A DNA stretch of 64,000 bases from Mesostigma viride (Eukaryota; Streptophyta; Mesostigmatophyceae; Mesostigmatales; Mesostigmataceae): assembly GCA_009746045.1 (NCBI GenBank), contig RPFO01000097.1:495082-559081 (forward strand), given 5' to 3'. Position numbers and translations under genes: made by a program. The notes beneath the pieces were generated by a model. That model searched no databases. It saw nothing but the letters and a program-made list of their open reading frames with translations, and was not told where the DNA came from. This document shows positions 23,841 through 33,617 of this stretch, piece after piece (positions within the stretch are counted from its first letter, which is position 1; each line of letters begins with the position of its first letter).

Positions 23841-24180
23841 AATTAGGAACATAACTCCGTTGGGAGCCATATGTAGCACATAGCCCAGAGAAGGGGCATA
23901 TGGCCTAGAATACATTCTAAGCTACTTCCTGCAAGGGTGGGAATGTAAACGACCCTACTTGCTCTAGGTGCACCAGGGCACCTGCAGCCCCATGATCTAT
24001 CAAGCTATGCCCAGCTAAGGGGGAGCCTGTCATGGGGGGGAAGATCAGCATAGCTATATACAAAAGCTAGGGCATGGCGTCTCAGCAGAGAGTTACTCCC
24101 TGCATGGGCACTGCATAATGAAATAAAGCTAGGCATCATCTGGAGTGTGGCACATCATACTGGCACACATGTACATGACT
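23841..24180 (-). mobile_element. LINE 3' end (minus), tail-to-tail with the previous element
   Basis: On the minus strand this ends GGCTCCCAACGGAGTTATGT followed by a TTAATTAA tail shared with, or abutting, that of the plus-strand copy to its left. The two tails form one continuous (TTAA)n run at 23822-23845, so the pair is a near-palindrome centred there. It is similar to 11429-12210. Confidence 0.7.
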
Positions 24181-24199
24181 AAAAATGCTAGGCATCAGC

Positions 24200-25835
24200 T
24201 GGTATAGCGCCTGTAGGAGGCGGGCATGTACAAGGCCACAGTCTAACTATTCTACACTACTGCTGCTGTATTCCCCTAAGCTGGGGCGGCTGGGGTCGCT
24301 GGGGCCGCGGTGGTCGCGGTGGTCGCGGGGGTCGCGTGCCAGGGCTTGTGGCCGATGTAGATGGCCGCCTCCTCACAGTACACCGGCTGGCCCGCCTTGG
24401 TCTGCCGGAGCTGGAGGTAGGTCGGTGATAGCTCCCGTCGCCGTTGTTGCTGCGCCAATTGGTCAAGTCGTCGTCCACGGTGAAGGGAGTGTTCTCGAGC
24501 CGCTTGCGGCGTCTGAGAAACGAAATCTTGTCCGATGGGCTCTTAAAGATGAGAAGAAGCGGAGGCGCCCCTGCCTTACCCCGCGCGCGGGGAAGGCGAT
24601 GGCCGGCCAGCTTAATCTAGCTCACCAAGAAGGCCCATGCGTGCAAGGATTTTGCTCTCAAACGCACGTGCAAGCTTCTCGGAATTCTCACCTTCCTCCA
24701 TATGTCGAAGTTCTTGACGATGGCGTTGAGGCTGCGCTTGGCGAGCTCGGCCTCCTCGCGGAGGTCAAGCTTCTGCCGCTGGAGCTGTGCTGCGACGGCG
24801 GAGGTGGTGGAGGTGGTATATGTTGCTTAGCATGTCCGCCCATGCAGGTCGTGATGGGAGGAGCATCGCCGGCCAGGCCAGCAGGGGCTGGCTTGGCGGC
24901 AATGTCCTTCACCGCCTGGGTGTTCTGCAGGATCGACCTCGATAGCGATTGCATTGTCCTCAAGACGCTGGTCGATGTCGCGGAGCTGGGCGGTGATGGC
25001 GTCGGAGGTGGGGCCGGTGGTGGCGGTGGAGGAGGCGAGGAGGGTGGAGGTGACGTGGAGATGGTGGAGAGGATCGAGCCCTGGGAAGCTCGGCAGCCAG
25101 CGTGCCGCCCATGGCCGCCACATCTGCAGCGAGGGGGGCCACGTGCTGCGCGAGGGCCTCCTGGCTGGAGGATGGAGCGGATGGAGGATTCGGTCAAGGT
25201 GGTGGTGATGGCCCTTGGGGGGCCAGAGCTCCCCGATGGAGCGTCCATGCAAGGAGGGAGAAGAGGGCGTATATTTGCAGCCGGGGGCGGGGGGCGGTGA
25301 AGATGTACTCGTATGGGCGCTGCCTCTGGTGAGCATCGACGAGACGACCCTGGTGGAAGAGCTGCTTGCACAGTTCAATAAGCGAGGCGGTTGATCCCCA
25401 GAACACGTAGCTCAGGATGCGATCTTCAGTGAGCTTGTCAAAAAAGCCGGGTTGGCTGGCGTCAAAGTCGTCAAAAGTCGGCTCGGCAGGGCGACTGCGC
25501 TTGGGTTCAGGCGACGCTGCTGGCGAGGCGAGAGGGGGCTGGGCGACCACTTATAGTAGAGCAATTGGCTAGTGGCGCCGCTGCCTTCTGGGCCGGTGGG
25601 CGAAGCTGCAGCCGGAGCTGCAGACGTATTTTCGTTACCGAGCGCAGCCGCCAGGCTGCGTTGCGTCAAGGAGCGTTTGCTCGTCATATATTGCGTAATA
25701 GCTTTGGAAAATTATATCAGCATGTGCGTCTTAGAAAGATCGACGAAGCGATTGTGATATTCACAGCTGAATTCGGTGCTCAAACGTGAAAGTTATGAGC
25801 GCCGCCGTCAGCCATGGCTAGCTACCTCGAGTGGC
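24200..25835 (-). mobile_element. 5' part of a LINE with ORF1 (minus), inverted relative to the 3' part at 25840-26130
   Basis: The right end (about 25750-25835) matches the 5' UTR start of the element at 55150, including GCTCATAACTTTCACGTTTG and GACGCACATGCTGATATAAT. ORF1 starts at the ATG at 25687. The 3' part of a related element follows immediately in the opposite orientation (25840-26130). This arrangement, 5' piece inverted and joined to a 3' piece, is what twin priming of a LINE insertion produces. No target duplication was identified. Confidence 0.55.
24690..25687 (-). pseudogene. LINE ORF1-like protein, frameshifted
   Basis: It starts MTSKRSLTQRSLAAALGNEN (the same start is seen at 55305) and needs a frame change near 25550 to reach a segment with DFDASQPGFFDKLTEDRILS and RQRPYEYIFTAPRPRLQIYA. 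A Pro/Ala-rich stretch follows, then a heptad-like segment (AQLRDIDQRLEDNA) resembling the coiled coil seen in the other ORF1s of the window. The layout (disordered N-terminus, small conserved domain, coiled coil) resembles L1-type ORF1 proteins, but I see no clear RNA-binding domain. The frame is broken at least twice. Confidence 0.5.
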
Positions 25836-25839
25836 TCGT

Positions 25840-26130
25840 GGCTCGTTTAAGCACTAGATGGGGATGTAATCCTCATCCGAACTTTCCTCTACTGTAATGG
25901 CAGACGAGGCGGTAGTGTAGCGGCTATCCTCAGGGCCAATAACCTCCACCTGCCGACTTCTACCCTGGCTAGCTTGCTGAGTAGAATAGTTAGGATTCTC
26001 TAGATTAGCTTCAAGAGTTAGCTTAATTAACTTTAGGTTTCGCGGCTTTGCTCACCTCCATCCATGCATCAAGCAAGGGAATACGTGCTACATGATCTCC
26101 CCACGGAGTCATGTTATATAATATAATTTA
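25840..26130 (+). mobile_element. LINE 3'-end fragment with hairpin and AT-rich tail (plus)
   Basis: It shares the AATAACCTCCACCTGC block with 22595 and ends with TACGTGCTACATGATCTCC, the hairpin CTCC-CCAC-GGAG (26097-26108), TCATGTTATATAATATAATT and a T-rich tail. The same 3' end is found at 55960-56035. Confidence 0.7.
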
Positions 26131-26385
26131 ATTTTTGTATCATGCGGGCGCGGAGTACAGATAATCCCAGAAGCCCTGCATCTCAAGCGATTGTGTCACA
26201 TAGGCCCGGGTCGCGCCGCGTCGGTACGTGCGGGGCGCGCACAAGATTGCCAGTGGGTTGCGACGGGACAAGGGGACCCTGCCATAGGAGGACTCAGGTG
26301 CATGTCTACCTGGTTGGCCATGGTCCTACTAAGCGCCCCGGGCCCGCAGGGCCTACATCGGTATTCACAGCTGGTCTCTGCGGGC
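26131..26385. other. Left flank of the LTR element, no gene seen
   Basis: GC-rich sequence without recognisable coding potential. It ends in the target site AAGAT (26386-26390), which is repeated at 34140-34144 on the other side of the LTR element. Confidence 0.5.
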
Positions 26386-26390
26386 AAGAT
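26386..26390. repeat. Target site duplication AAGAT (left)
   Basis: The five bases AAGAT directly precede the left LTR and are repeated directly after the right LTR (34140-34144). Five-bp duplications are typical of LTR-retrotransposon integrases. Confidence 0.85.
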
Positions 26391-26911
26391 AGTTATGGCA
26401 CTCGTGCAATGGATGCGAACGTGTGTTGGATTATGCAATGGCTGGCATAATATCAACCCATGCAAGCTTGCCAAGCTGGATTGCATGGGCACGTAGGTTA
26501 GGGTAACCTAGCTATCCTGCACTAGTGCTAACCAATGAGATGCTGGCTCCGTCCAGCTAGATCTACTCCAGCTAGGACTGATACGATGCCCACAGGCACC
26601 GACTGCCTAACATCACTACGTGGATGGTCCTGGACCTCCCCTAGGACCTCCGTACAGGACTAGCACTGCAACCACCTTGTGGTCTGCATCACAGCTCATA
26701 AACCCTACCACGTGAATACCCACGTGCGTGTGCCCTACATATCTCAGTGCTAATATCTAGCACCCACGTGCCCAATATGGCACGTGCGGATCTAAATCCT
26801 AGTAGAGATATGTCCAGTGTACTACACCACCGTCCATGTCCGTATCCCACTTGGGAGACGGGGACAACGCCACGTGTACTGATAGTCTAGGCCTGAAGCC
26901 CTAGAATAACT
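26391..26911 (-). repeat. Left LTR (3' LTR of the element)
   Basis: 521 bp with ends AGTTAT...ATAACT, a perfect 6-bp inverted terminus instead of the usual TG...CA. Compared with the right LTR it differs by an A/CC change near 26663 and three substitutions near 26795 and 26899, about 99% identity. It contains five CACGTG palindromes. Confidence 0.95.
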
Positions 26912-27286
26912 CCCATTATTACTTTTCTTTGGGGAGTGAGGGGAAGACTCTTCCCACAACCCACTCATATGCCAACCACTACTGATAAGCAAGGTTCCCC
27001 ACAGGGACAACCAGGACACTGAAAGAGATGCATTTATAAAAGCGCCCATAGCTCCTCCGTGTTGGATACAACATCCCCACTGGTTGGGTGCCTGTGTTAG
27101 GAAAACCATTGTCAGAAAAATATGACCACACGTTTTATTGACAAAGAACAAGCCATCAATAAAGGAGGACCCTTCTGACCTCAATCTTTAATGACGCAAA
27201 GAGAGTCTTACGGGTGGGACACTTCAGACCCTGCCACCCCATGACCACCCTCCTATCTGGTGCTAATATCCCTAGGCTGAGGCACT
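26912..27286 (-). other. 3' untranslated region and polypurine tract of the LTR element
   Basis: The minus-strand sequence immediately before the 3' LTR is purine-rich (CCCCAAAGAAAAGTAATAAT then GGG), a plausible polypurine tract for plus-strand priming. The ~350 nt between the RNase H stop (27287) and the tract contains ORFs with no recognisable domain. Confidence 0.6.
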
Positions 27287-27804
27287 TCACCCTCTGCCGT
27301 TATATGGGTTCATCAGCGTGTATAGGACTCTGTACTGAGGCCCTGCAGCCTGTGGCACTTTTGTGAGTGCATCTGCTGCATTGTCAGGGTCTCGGATGTG
27401 AGTCTTGGACTCCAGATAGGTACACTCCTGCTTGAGGACAATCCAGTCCAAATCGGTGTGCACAGCCAAGGGGTTGTCCAGGAAAGAGAGAAGGGATTGA
27501 CTGTCAGTCAGCAGATGGGATTTGACACCAGCATAACTACCAGCCTGATGCTGCAACCACACCAGCAGATGGTTCAAGTACCTGGCATGCAACACAGCTG
27601 ATACCACAGCACGGCATTCTGCTACATTGCTGCTGACTGCCTTGCGCTTGTGGAGTCTGCTGAACCAGGAAACCAAAGATTGCTTGCCAGTGGGGTTAGA
27701 CAACATAAATAGCCTGCCTCTCTGGCTTGTACCTTAGTGACTACCCGTGACTCCATGGAACTGTCCATCATGCATGTGATGTGGATGGGTTGGAACAGAT
27801 CCAA
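27287..27804 (-). pseudogene. RNase H domain of the LTR element (frame-broken from RT)
   Basis: A copia-type RNase HI: SWFSRLHKRKAVSSNVAEC (matches the W.S..Q..V..S..EAE motif), DSQSLLSFLDNPLAVH (catalytic Asp block), IRDPDNAADALTK (the last motif, like D.LTK). The stop is at 27287. The first acidic residue likely lies in a different frame near 27745 (MMDSSMESR), so at least two single-base frame changes separate it from RT. It degrades the RNA strand of the RNA-DNA hybrid during replication. Confidence 0.8.
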
Positions 27805-29790
27805 GCATGAAGAATAAGGGGAGGGCCATCATGCAACACCTGTTTAATAGCCCTAGACCCTACCTCCATGAGGACATCATCATCCACTCTGCTGACCACT
27901 GCCAGGTGAGGAGCACAAGTGGCACACAGCCAACCTAGCTTACCCCTAATAGTGGGACAGAGATCAGGAGTGATGTCAGAGGGAAGAACATCTTTGCAAG
28001 ACATGACATACTCAGGGGATGCTTTGAGAGAACACACCCACTCCTTCTGCTCCTTAAACAGGTTCAGAATGATGCCACAGAACTTGACAGGATCTTTCCC
28101 CAGCTCCAGCTGCTTGCCTAATTCAAAGCTAGCAGACACTTGAGCAATGAAATCCTCCACAGCTGCCCTGGGACCAGTAATGAGCTGATCATCCCCATGC
28201 CACACAAACATCATCATACCAGCAGGATGAGGGATGGTGAAGAAACAAGGGTCAATATCATCATACTGGGCCCCCAGCTTCAGGAAGACCTCTTGGGCAG
28301 ACAGCCTAAAAATTTTAGGTGCTGACTGAAGCCCTTCTACCCCCAAGTTAGGCCTTAGATGAGGTTCCTTGATGTCCCCAGACCAGACTTTGGGAGTGTT
28401 TACCACATAGACTTGACCCCTCCACACCTTTTGGGCTATGTCAGGGTTGCCTTTAAGGAAGGCACGCTTAATGTCAGTGGCTTTACACACGTAGTCCTTA
28501 CCAGCATTCAGATGGTGAAGGAAAGTGGCCAACAGGACCTTAAGAGACGTCTGCTGAATACCAGGGGTATACAGTTCAGCCTCTGTTAGCTCAGTGGAGC
28601 CCCTGAACTCCGTGACACAAGGTCTGGCATGAAAAATGGGAGGTGTCCCATCTGCCTGGGGTTTATGCTTGCAGACAAACTTCAGTCTGAGCTTTCTGGC
28701 CCCTTGTGGCAGTGCCTCAATCGGTGTTACAGGTGGTACCTGGGACTTACTACGTGGATCAGGACAAACCCATTCCTCTCTAGCCCTGTTAAAGGCTTCC
28801 ATCCATTTCAGAAAACCAATCTGCGTTTGACAGTCTTTGACCACATCATCATAGGACAAGGGAGACATGGACGCAATGTCCCATCTACCAAGCCCAAACG
28901 CAGAGGGGTGTAGCTTCTGAGAATGAATGAGGGAATCAACACAGGGTTCCTGACCTGGGAGGTATTTTATGTTGACAGCATTGATGGCTGCTTCCAGGCC
29001 ATCACTGATCTGTGTTAAAGGAATTTTGAAATGGTCCAGGGTGACCTGCCCCACCCCAGTCACACTCAACCTCCCAGCTGAGATGACTACTCCAGGGTAT
29101 GAGACAAATGGTTCCCCCAGCAGTGCATTCCCCTTGTAGCCCTCTACTACCTGGAAGGGAGTGGGCACACCCAGAATGGGAATTAGCACTTGGCCTTTGA
29201 CTGCCATTTTTGTTTTGCCTGAAAAATCTGACACTCTAGCCCAGGGCGAGCGTTGCAGACTTAGGCCAGATACAGCTTGTGCACTGATGATGCTCACCTG
29301 TGCCTGTGTGTCTACTGCCAGAATACTGGGATCCTGGTTAGATTCACCCACAGCATTGACTTGTGCTGCACCTGCTGCCATTTGTGCCTTGGCAGTGTGT
29401 GCTCTATGTAGAGCTTTTAGAGCCTCAGCAAATTTATTCCTGGGGACAACAGGATCTGCTGCTTCGCGTGGCTGTTCCTGAGATGAGGGAGGAGCGACCT
29501 GCTGCTCATCCAGTGCACGTTCCTCCTGCCCAGTTGGACCAGTGGGCTGTGGTGGGGCTGCACCACTGAGGAACACAGGAGCGTCTATGGTTGTGTTGCT
29601 TGCATCAGCTATGTCCCTAGCCAATTCACTGGGTGAGACCAACCCACCAGACTGAGGCTCTGAATCCATGTCCAAGAATTCTACCCCTGACACGTCTGCC
29701 AAAGGAGGGTAATAAAGCTTCAGTCTATGCTTGCCAACCATTCGCTCTCTGTGATGCTGAATAGTCACCGTGTCACCTGTTTCTGACAAC
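27805..29790 (-). CDS. Protease-like domain and copia-type reverse transcriptase of the LTR element
   Basis: One long open frame with no ATG of its own; it continues in the -1 frame from the integrase ORF. It begins with the C-terminal part of an integrase GPY/F-like module (GPAEIIRLSETGDTVTI ... RLKLYYPP), then a linker, then a retropepsin-like segment: AVDTQAQVSIIS (catalytic Asp, with Gln where Gly is usual), an Ile/Val-rich core and NALLGEPFVSYPGVVISA (like the ILG..F.. motif). RT follows: WVCP...ALPQGARKLRLKFVCK, YTPGIQQTSLKVLLATFL, VCKATDIKRAFLKGNP (motif A Asp), LGVEGLQSAPKIFRLS, MFVWHGDDQLITGP (motif C, DD), FELGKQLELGKDPVKFCGI. These motifs fit Pseudoviridae/copia RT. The frame stops being RT-like near 27950. 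Confidence 0.85.
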
Positions 29791-30640
29791 CTGATGATTT
29801 CAGCTGGACCATGCCATCTACCAGAGTGGGCTTTGTTCCCTTCCCCTCCCTATAGTAGAGTACCTGATCCCCCACTTCAAACACAGGCCTGGCATTACTC
29901 TTATCCTTTTTTGCCAGCAACTTGGCCAAGTGTTGCCTTTGCGTGTTGTAGTGGTCTAGTACCTCCTGAGAGTAGCTACCTGATTGCAGGCCAATTGGTG
30001 TGATTTCACCAAAAGGAGAAGACATGAGGGGCTTGGTGTTCAGAGTTCTGCACACCTCAGCTGCCCACGCTGTCCTATCAGCATAGCTCCCAGACTCTGC
30101 TGTCCTGGACTCATTTTTCTTTATGAGGTCCCTGATAGCACGCATGGTACGTTCAATCATCCCCTGGCGTTCATGATCTTGAGCCCCAGCAATGTCTATC
30201 TTGGGCAGATCAGGATAATCTTGTATCCACGTGAACTGCTGATCCAGCATTAATTTTTCCTGAGGATGATACCGTGCTAGTGCAATCAGCAGGGCTCTGT
30301 GCAGTTGTTCATTGGCCATGCCTGGCAAGGGTTCTATCACCACAAACCTAGACCAGGCATCTTTTAGGACCAAGTAATACACCGTGTCCTTCACCAGGTG
30401 TATCACATCCCCTACTAGCTTTCCTCTAGCCAGTGGTGGGGTGGCCACATGCCATCTCTTGGGTTTAGGTGCATGCAGTTGGCACGCTTCACAGTGCTTC
30501 CTGACATGCCTGCACATCTGTTCCAGGTCACGGCCATCAATTTTATTGGCCAGCCTTTCTGCCACTGCCTCATGCCCCATTGCCTTGTGTAGCTGTTGGG
30601 CTAACCTGGCATAGGATATAACCTTATCTGCTGCTGCATC
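29765..30640 (-). CDS. Integrase of the LTR element
   Basis: Zn-binding HHCC region: QLHKAMGHEAVAERL (H-x4-H) and HCEACQLH (CxxC). The catalytic core follows: GDVIHLVKDTVYYLVLKDAW (first Asp), MLDQQFTW (second Asp) and HERQGMIERTMRAIRDLIKK (Glu block). The C-terminal EVGDQVLYYREGKGTK segment leads into an SGRWHGPAEI module, which is in the -1 frame and continues in the next ORF. A GPY/F module is best known from Ty3/gypsy-type integrases, while the RT of this element is copia-like. The ORF overlaps the Gag ORF by ~200 nt in the -1 frame (30898-30682), a layout compatible with ribosomal frameshifting or a one-base deletion. Confidence 0.85.
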   Translation of the reverse strand, partial: DAAADKVISYARLAQQLHKAMGHEAVAERLANKIDGRDLEQMCRHVRKHCEACQLHAPKPKRWHVATPPLARGKLVGDVIHLVKDTVYYLVLKDAWSRFVVIEPLPGMANEQLHRALLIALARYHPQEKLMLDQQFTWIQDYPDLPKIDIAGAQDHERQGMIERTMRAIRDLIKKNESRTAESGSYADRTAWAAEVCRTLNTKPLMSSPFGEITPIGLQSGSYSQEVLDHYNTQRQHLAKLLAKKDKSNARPVFEVGDQVLYYREGKGTKPTLVDGMVQLKSSGCQKQVTR

Positions 30641-30681
30641 TAAGGAGGCTATAGTGGGATCTTGGGCCACCTGTGCTAACG

Positions 30682-33568
30682 TCATGTCATAAGCCAGGTC
30701 CCAATCCACTTCCTCACTGTCAGGCAACACAGAGCAAATAGAAGGTACACGGCCATTGAGAAACCAGGGTACAGGAGACTTACAGTCGTCCTGAGTGCTG
30801 GCTTGTTTGTTGGGGCGCCCCGTGAGGCTCCCTTCCTGGGCTTGTTGCAGCGTCCCCCTGCAGGTAACGGGTGGCGGGGCTCCCAGCAACCTGGGCACAC
30901 ATCCACATCAGATCCAAGTTCGGGTTTGCCCTTCCAGCAATCATCCCTCTCATGCCCCTTGCATGAGCACCTGGTGCAGTACAGGGTGGAGTCATGAGGC
31001 TTACCTTTCTGACTAGGCCCCTGGGAGGGCCCTGCCTTACTGCCTGGGTTCCCCTTTCCCCCCTTGTCTGATTTCCCCTGCTGCTTGGATGACCCCCCTG
31101 CCTTCTTACCTTGCTGGGGACCCTTGAACACCGCCTTGACCTGAGCTACCACCTCCTTGATGAGCTTCTTCCTGCTAGGACCTGCACCGTCCTGACCACC
31201 CCCCCTTGGACCTTGTTAACCTTGGGTTCCTTGACAGTTGAGAAGGGTTCTAGGCTCTGCTGAATGAACAACATGGCCCCCCTAAAATCATCCCACTTGT
31301 CTTTAAGGCCAGCCAGCAGAACTGCATTGGTGTTCTTGTCCAGCTCAGCTTTGGTGAGCCACTGATGGATCAGGTACTTAGAGTTGAGTTTCTTCAACTC
31401 CTCGTCCCTGTCTATGTACAGGACAACTGTTTGTTGTCACGTACGTAGTCAGACTTGTTGACTTTGTACGAGGCCAACCAGTTGAACCCCTTGAGAGCCT
31501 GCAGGTGTTCCCCCTTGGTCAACAGCCCTTTTAGGTCTGCTATGAATTCTGTGAAGATTTGCACCTCCTCTGCCCCAGGTGTGCTGGCCCTCCTCTCATA
31601 CATCTGAACCATTTGTTTTATGCTAGGTGCAGATTGGTGGATCGTGTTAGACACCCTGAGAGCAGGAAACCAATCACGGATGTTATCATGGGACCAGGAA
31701 TGTTCTATCTTGAAAAGAAACTCAAGTGCATCCTCCTGCACAATCCCTCAGCTAGACCTGGGAAGGTAATCCTATCTTCCCTACGGGATGCATCAAACCT
31801 GGGTCGCTGTGGTACAGCGACAGCCGCTTGTGGTTGAGGTTGCTGCTGCTGCTGCTGCTGCTGCGGTTGCTGTTGCTGATGCTGCCGCTGCTGCTGCTGC
31901 TGCTGCTGCTGTTGCTGATGCTGTGGCTGCTGCTGCTGCTGGGTTGTCGCTCCAGCGTTGCTGCCGCCCGCCATACCCCCGGTGCTTGCTGGTGCCCCTC
32001 CCCCTGGTGCTCCCCCGTCCTTCCCCTCGTCACCATCCTCCTCTGGATGCGACCGCTGGGGCGTAGACGATGGTCCACACCCCTCCTGCCACTTTCCTTG
32101 GCGGACCCGCTTGGCGGCCCTCAGCAGTTGCTCTACTGCCTCTGCTGCCCGCGCCCGCTTGGTCGGGTTGGCCTCCGCTGCGTCCAGCTCCTGGTGGAGT
32201 AGTGCAGCGATGCGGTCCAGCTCCAGGTCCGTGTCGGTCTGCAGTGTGTTTGGGTGTGGGGGGTGGGGGGTGGGGTGTGTCTGCACCAGCGCGAACACGC
32301 TCACGCGCGTTTAACAAGGCCGCTCCTCGCTGGGCCCTTGCTGGCTGCGGGGTGCGCATGAAGTCCAGTACCGCGTCCTCGGCAGCGGCTCATGTGGCGC
32401 CAGACCACGCTCAAAACGGATTGCGTCTCCGAATTCTCCCTGCAGAGCCCAGGTCCTGGCCGCCTCCTGATACCTGCGCAGAGCCCGCTCCTCCTTACGC
32501 ATGCGCCTGTCTAGGGCACGTGCGTTCCGCCTGCTCTTCCTCGCCAGCCTGGCCTCCTGCTCCCTCCTCGCCGGGCCCACCATTGCTGCCAGTGCCGCCT
32601 CCGACCTCTTCATGGCCGCGTCCAGCCGCGCCTGATGACGCCGGGTCTTCTCCGTGGCATCGTGCGCCTTCGCACGAAGTCGCCGCAGCTCCCGATGCTG
32701 CGCCTCCCTGGCTGCACGCTCCCTAGCCAAACTGTTCTCAGCCATGGACCGCACCATTGCCCTTTGCCTTCCGCTGGCAATGCCTGGTGTACTCTATCTT
32801 GGCCAGTCGCTCGGCCTCGACCATGGCCGGGTCCATCAAAACCAGCTCCTCACCCCGCGCTCCGGGCTGCATCTCCACCGAGGAGTCGGTCTCCTGCAAT
32901 ACATCCCCAGCCATGCGCCTAAAGGAGCGCGCTGTGCGCCTGTGCGCAAAGGTAAGAGCTCGTTCTTCTTGCGGAGAACGTATGGGGGCGCCTCTCGCGC
33001 GCCTGTCGGCCCCGCGCGCAACCCGCCCTCGCCACTCGATCCCGCTCCAACTGCCGCTCCGCGAGCTCCCGGGCTACTCTGTCTATCTCAGTCTCCGCCC
33101 GCAGCTGAGCCTCGCGCTGAGCCTCCAGCTCGCGCTGCTGCTCCAGCTCCTTGCGAGCTGGGCCTCCTGCCGAATGCGCTCTGCCTCGCGGCGGAGCAGC
33201 TCTCCCGCTTCTCCCTGTCCTCCGGCAGCTCGAGATCCACAGGTCCTCGTCCTCGTCGTAGCCATCCGACGGGATATCCCCCAATACGGCACCACCCTCC
33301 CCGGCCCCGTAACCAGCTCGGGTGCCGTGGGCTGCCCTTCAGCCGGTGGTGCATTGGGACGCCATACATTGTATAGCGGCGGCCTCGCCGCCAGCTGATC
33401 CAGGAACCGCGGGTCCTCGTCCGAAGACGAGCGACCACTGCCGGCATCGCTGCCAGCGTGATCATTCCTACCCTGCCGGCCCCGCACTGCCGCCCGGTAG
33501 TCCAAATCTTCGGACGACGGGGACAGGCTTGACTCCGAAGAGCACTCACGATCAGAAACGTTCGACAT
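30682..33568 (-). pseudogene. Gag region of the LTR element (multiple frame breaks)
   Basis: Starts with MSNVSDRECSSESS at the first ATG after the leader (33568). It then has an acidic stretch (DIPSDGYDEDEDLW), a long charged coiled-coil region (ELEQQRELEAQREAQLRAE; later EAQHRELRRLRAKAHDATEK), an Asp/Gly-rich part and a Gln/His tract encoded by CAG repeats (31835-31945). A capsid-like part follows (HSWSHDNIRDWFPALRVS, LKGFNWLASYKVNKSDYV, LIHQWLTKAELDKNTNAVLL). It closes with Lys/Gly-rich sequence and a zinc knuckle CTRCSCKGHERDDC (CX2CX4HX4C). Successive parts lie in different minus-strand frames, with changes near 33260, 32830, 31720, 31405 and 31150, so this copy does not encode one continuous Gag. 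Gag would package the RNA into particles. Confidence 0.75.
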
Positions 33569-33586
33569 TTTAAAATGAGAGAGTAG

Positions 33587-33611
33587 TATAAAAACTGTGA
33601 GAGTTTTTATA
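33587..33611. promoter_or_regulatory. Perfect hairpin at the primer-binding-site position
   Basis: Arms TATAAAAACT and AGTTTTTATA with a 5-nt loop GTGAG lie 6 nt from the inner edge of the 5' LTR. The first bases after the LTR on the element's strand are TGCATTTATA, which does not start TGG as a tRNA-complementary primer-binding site normally does. Confidence 0.75.
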
Positions 33612-33617
33612 AATGCA

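Noticed and set aside
26142-26496. ORFs of about 100 codons at the left LTR border
   Set aside because: They run across the LTR boundary, so they are partly LTR sequence; no domain.
30682-30898. Protease upstream of integrase in the LTR element
   Set aside because: Looked for D(S/T)GA-type motifs in all three minus frames between the zinc knuckle and the HHCC region; none seen by eye. A profile search is needed to be sure.
31788-32726. Plus-strand Leu-, Ala- and Pro-rich ORFs
   Set aside because: Antisense readings of the CAG-repeat and coiled-coil part of Gag.
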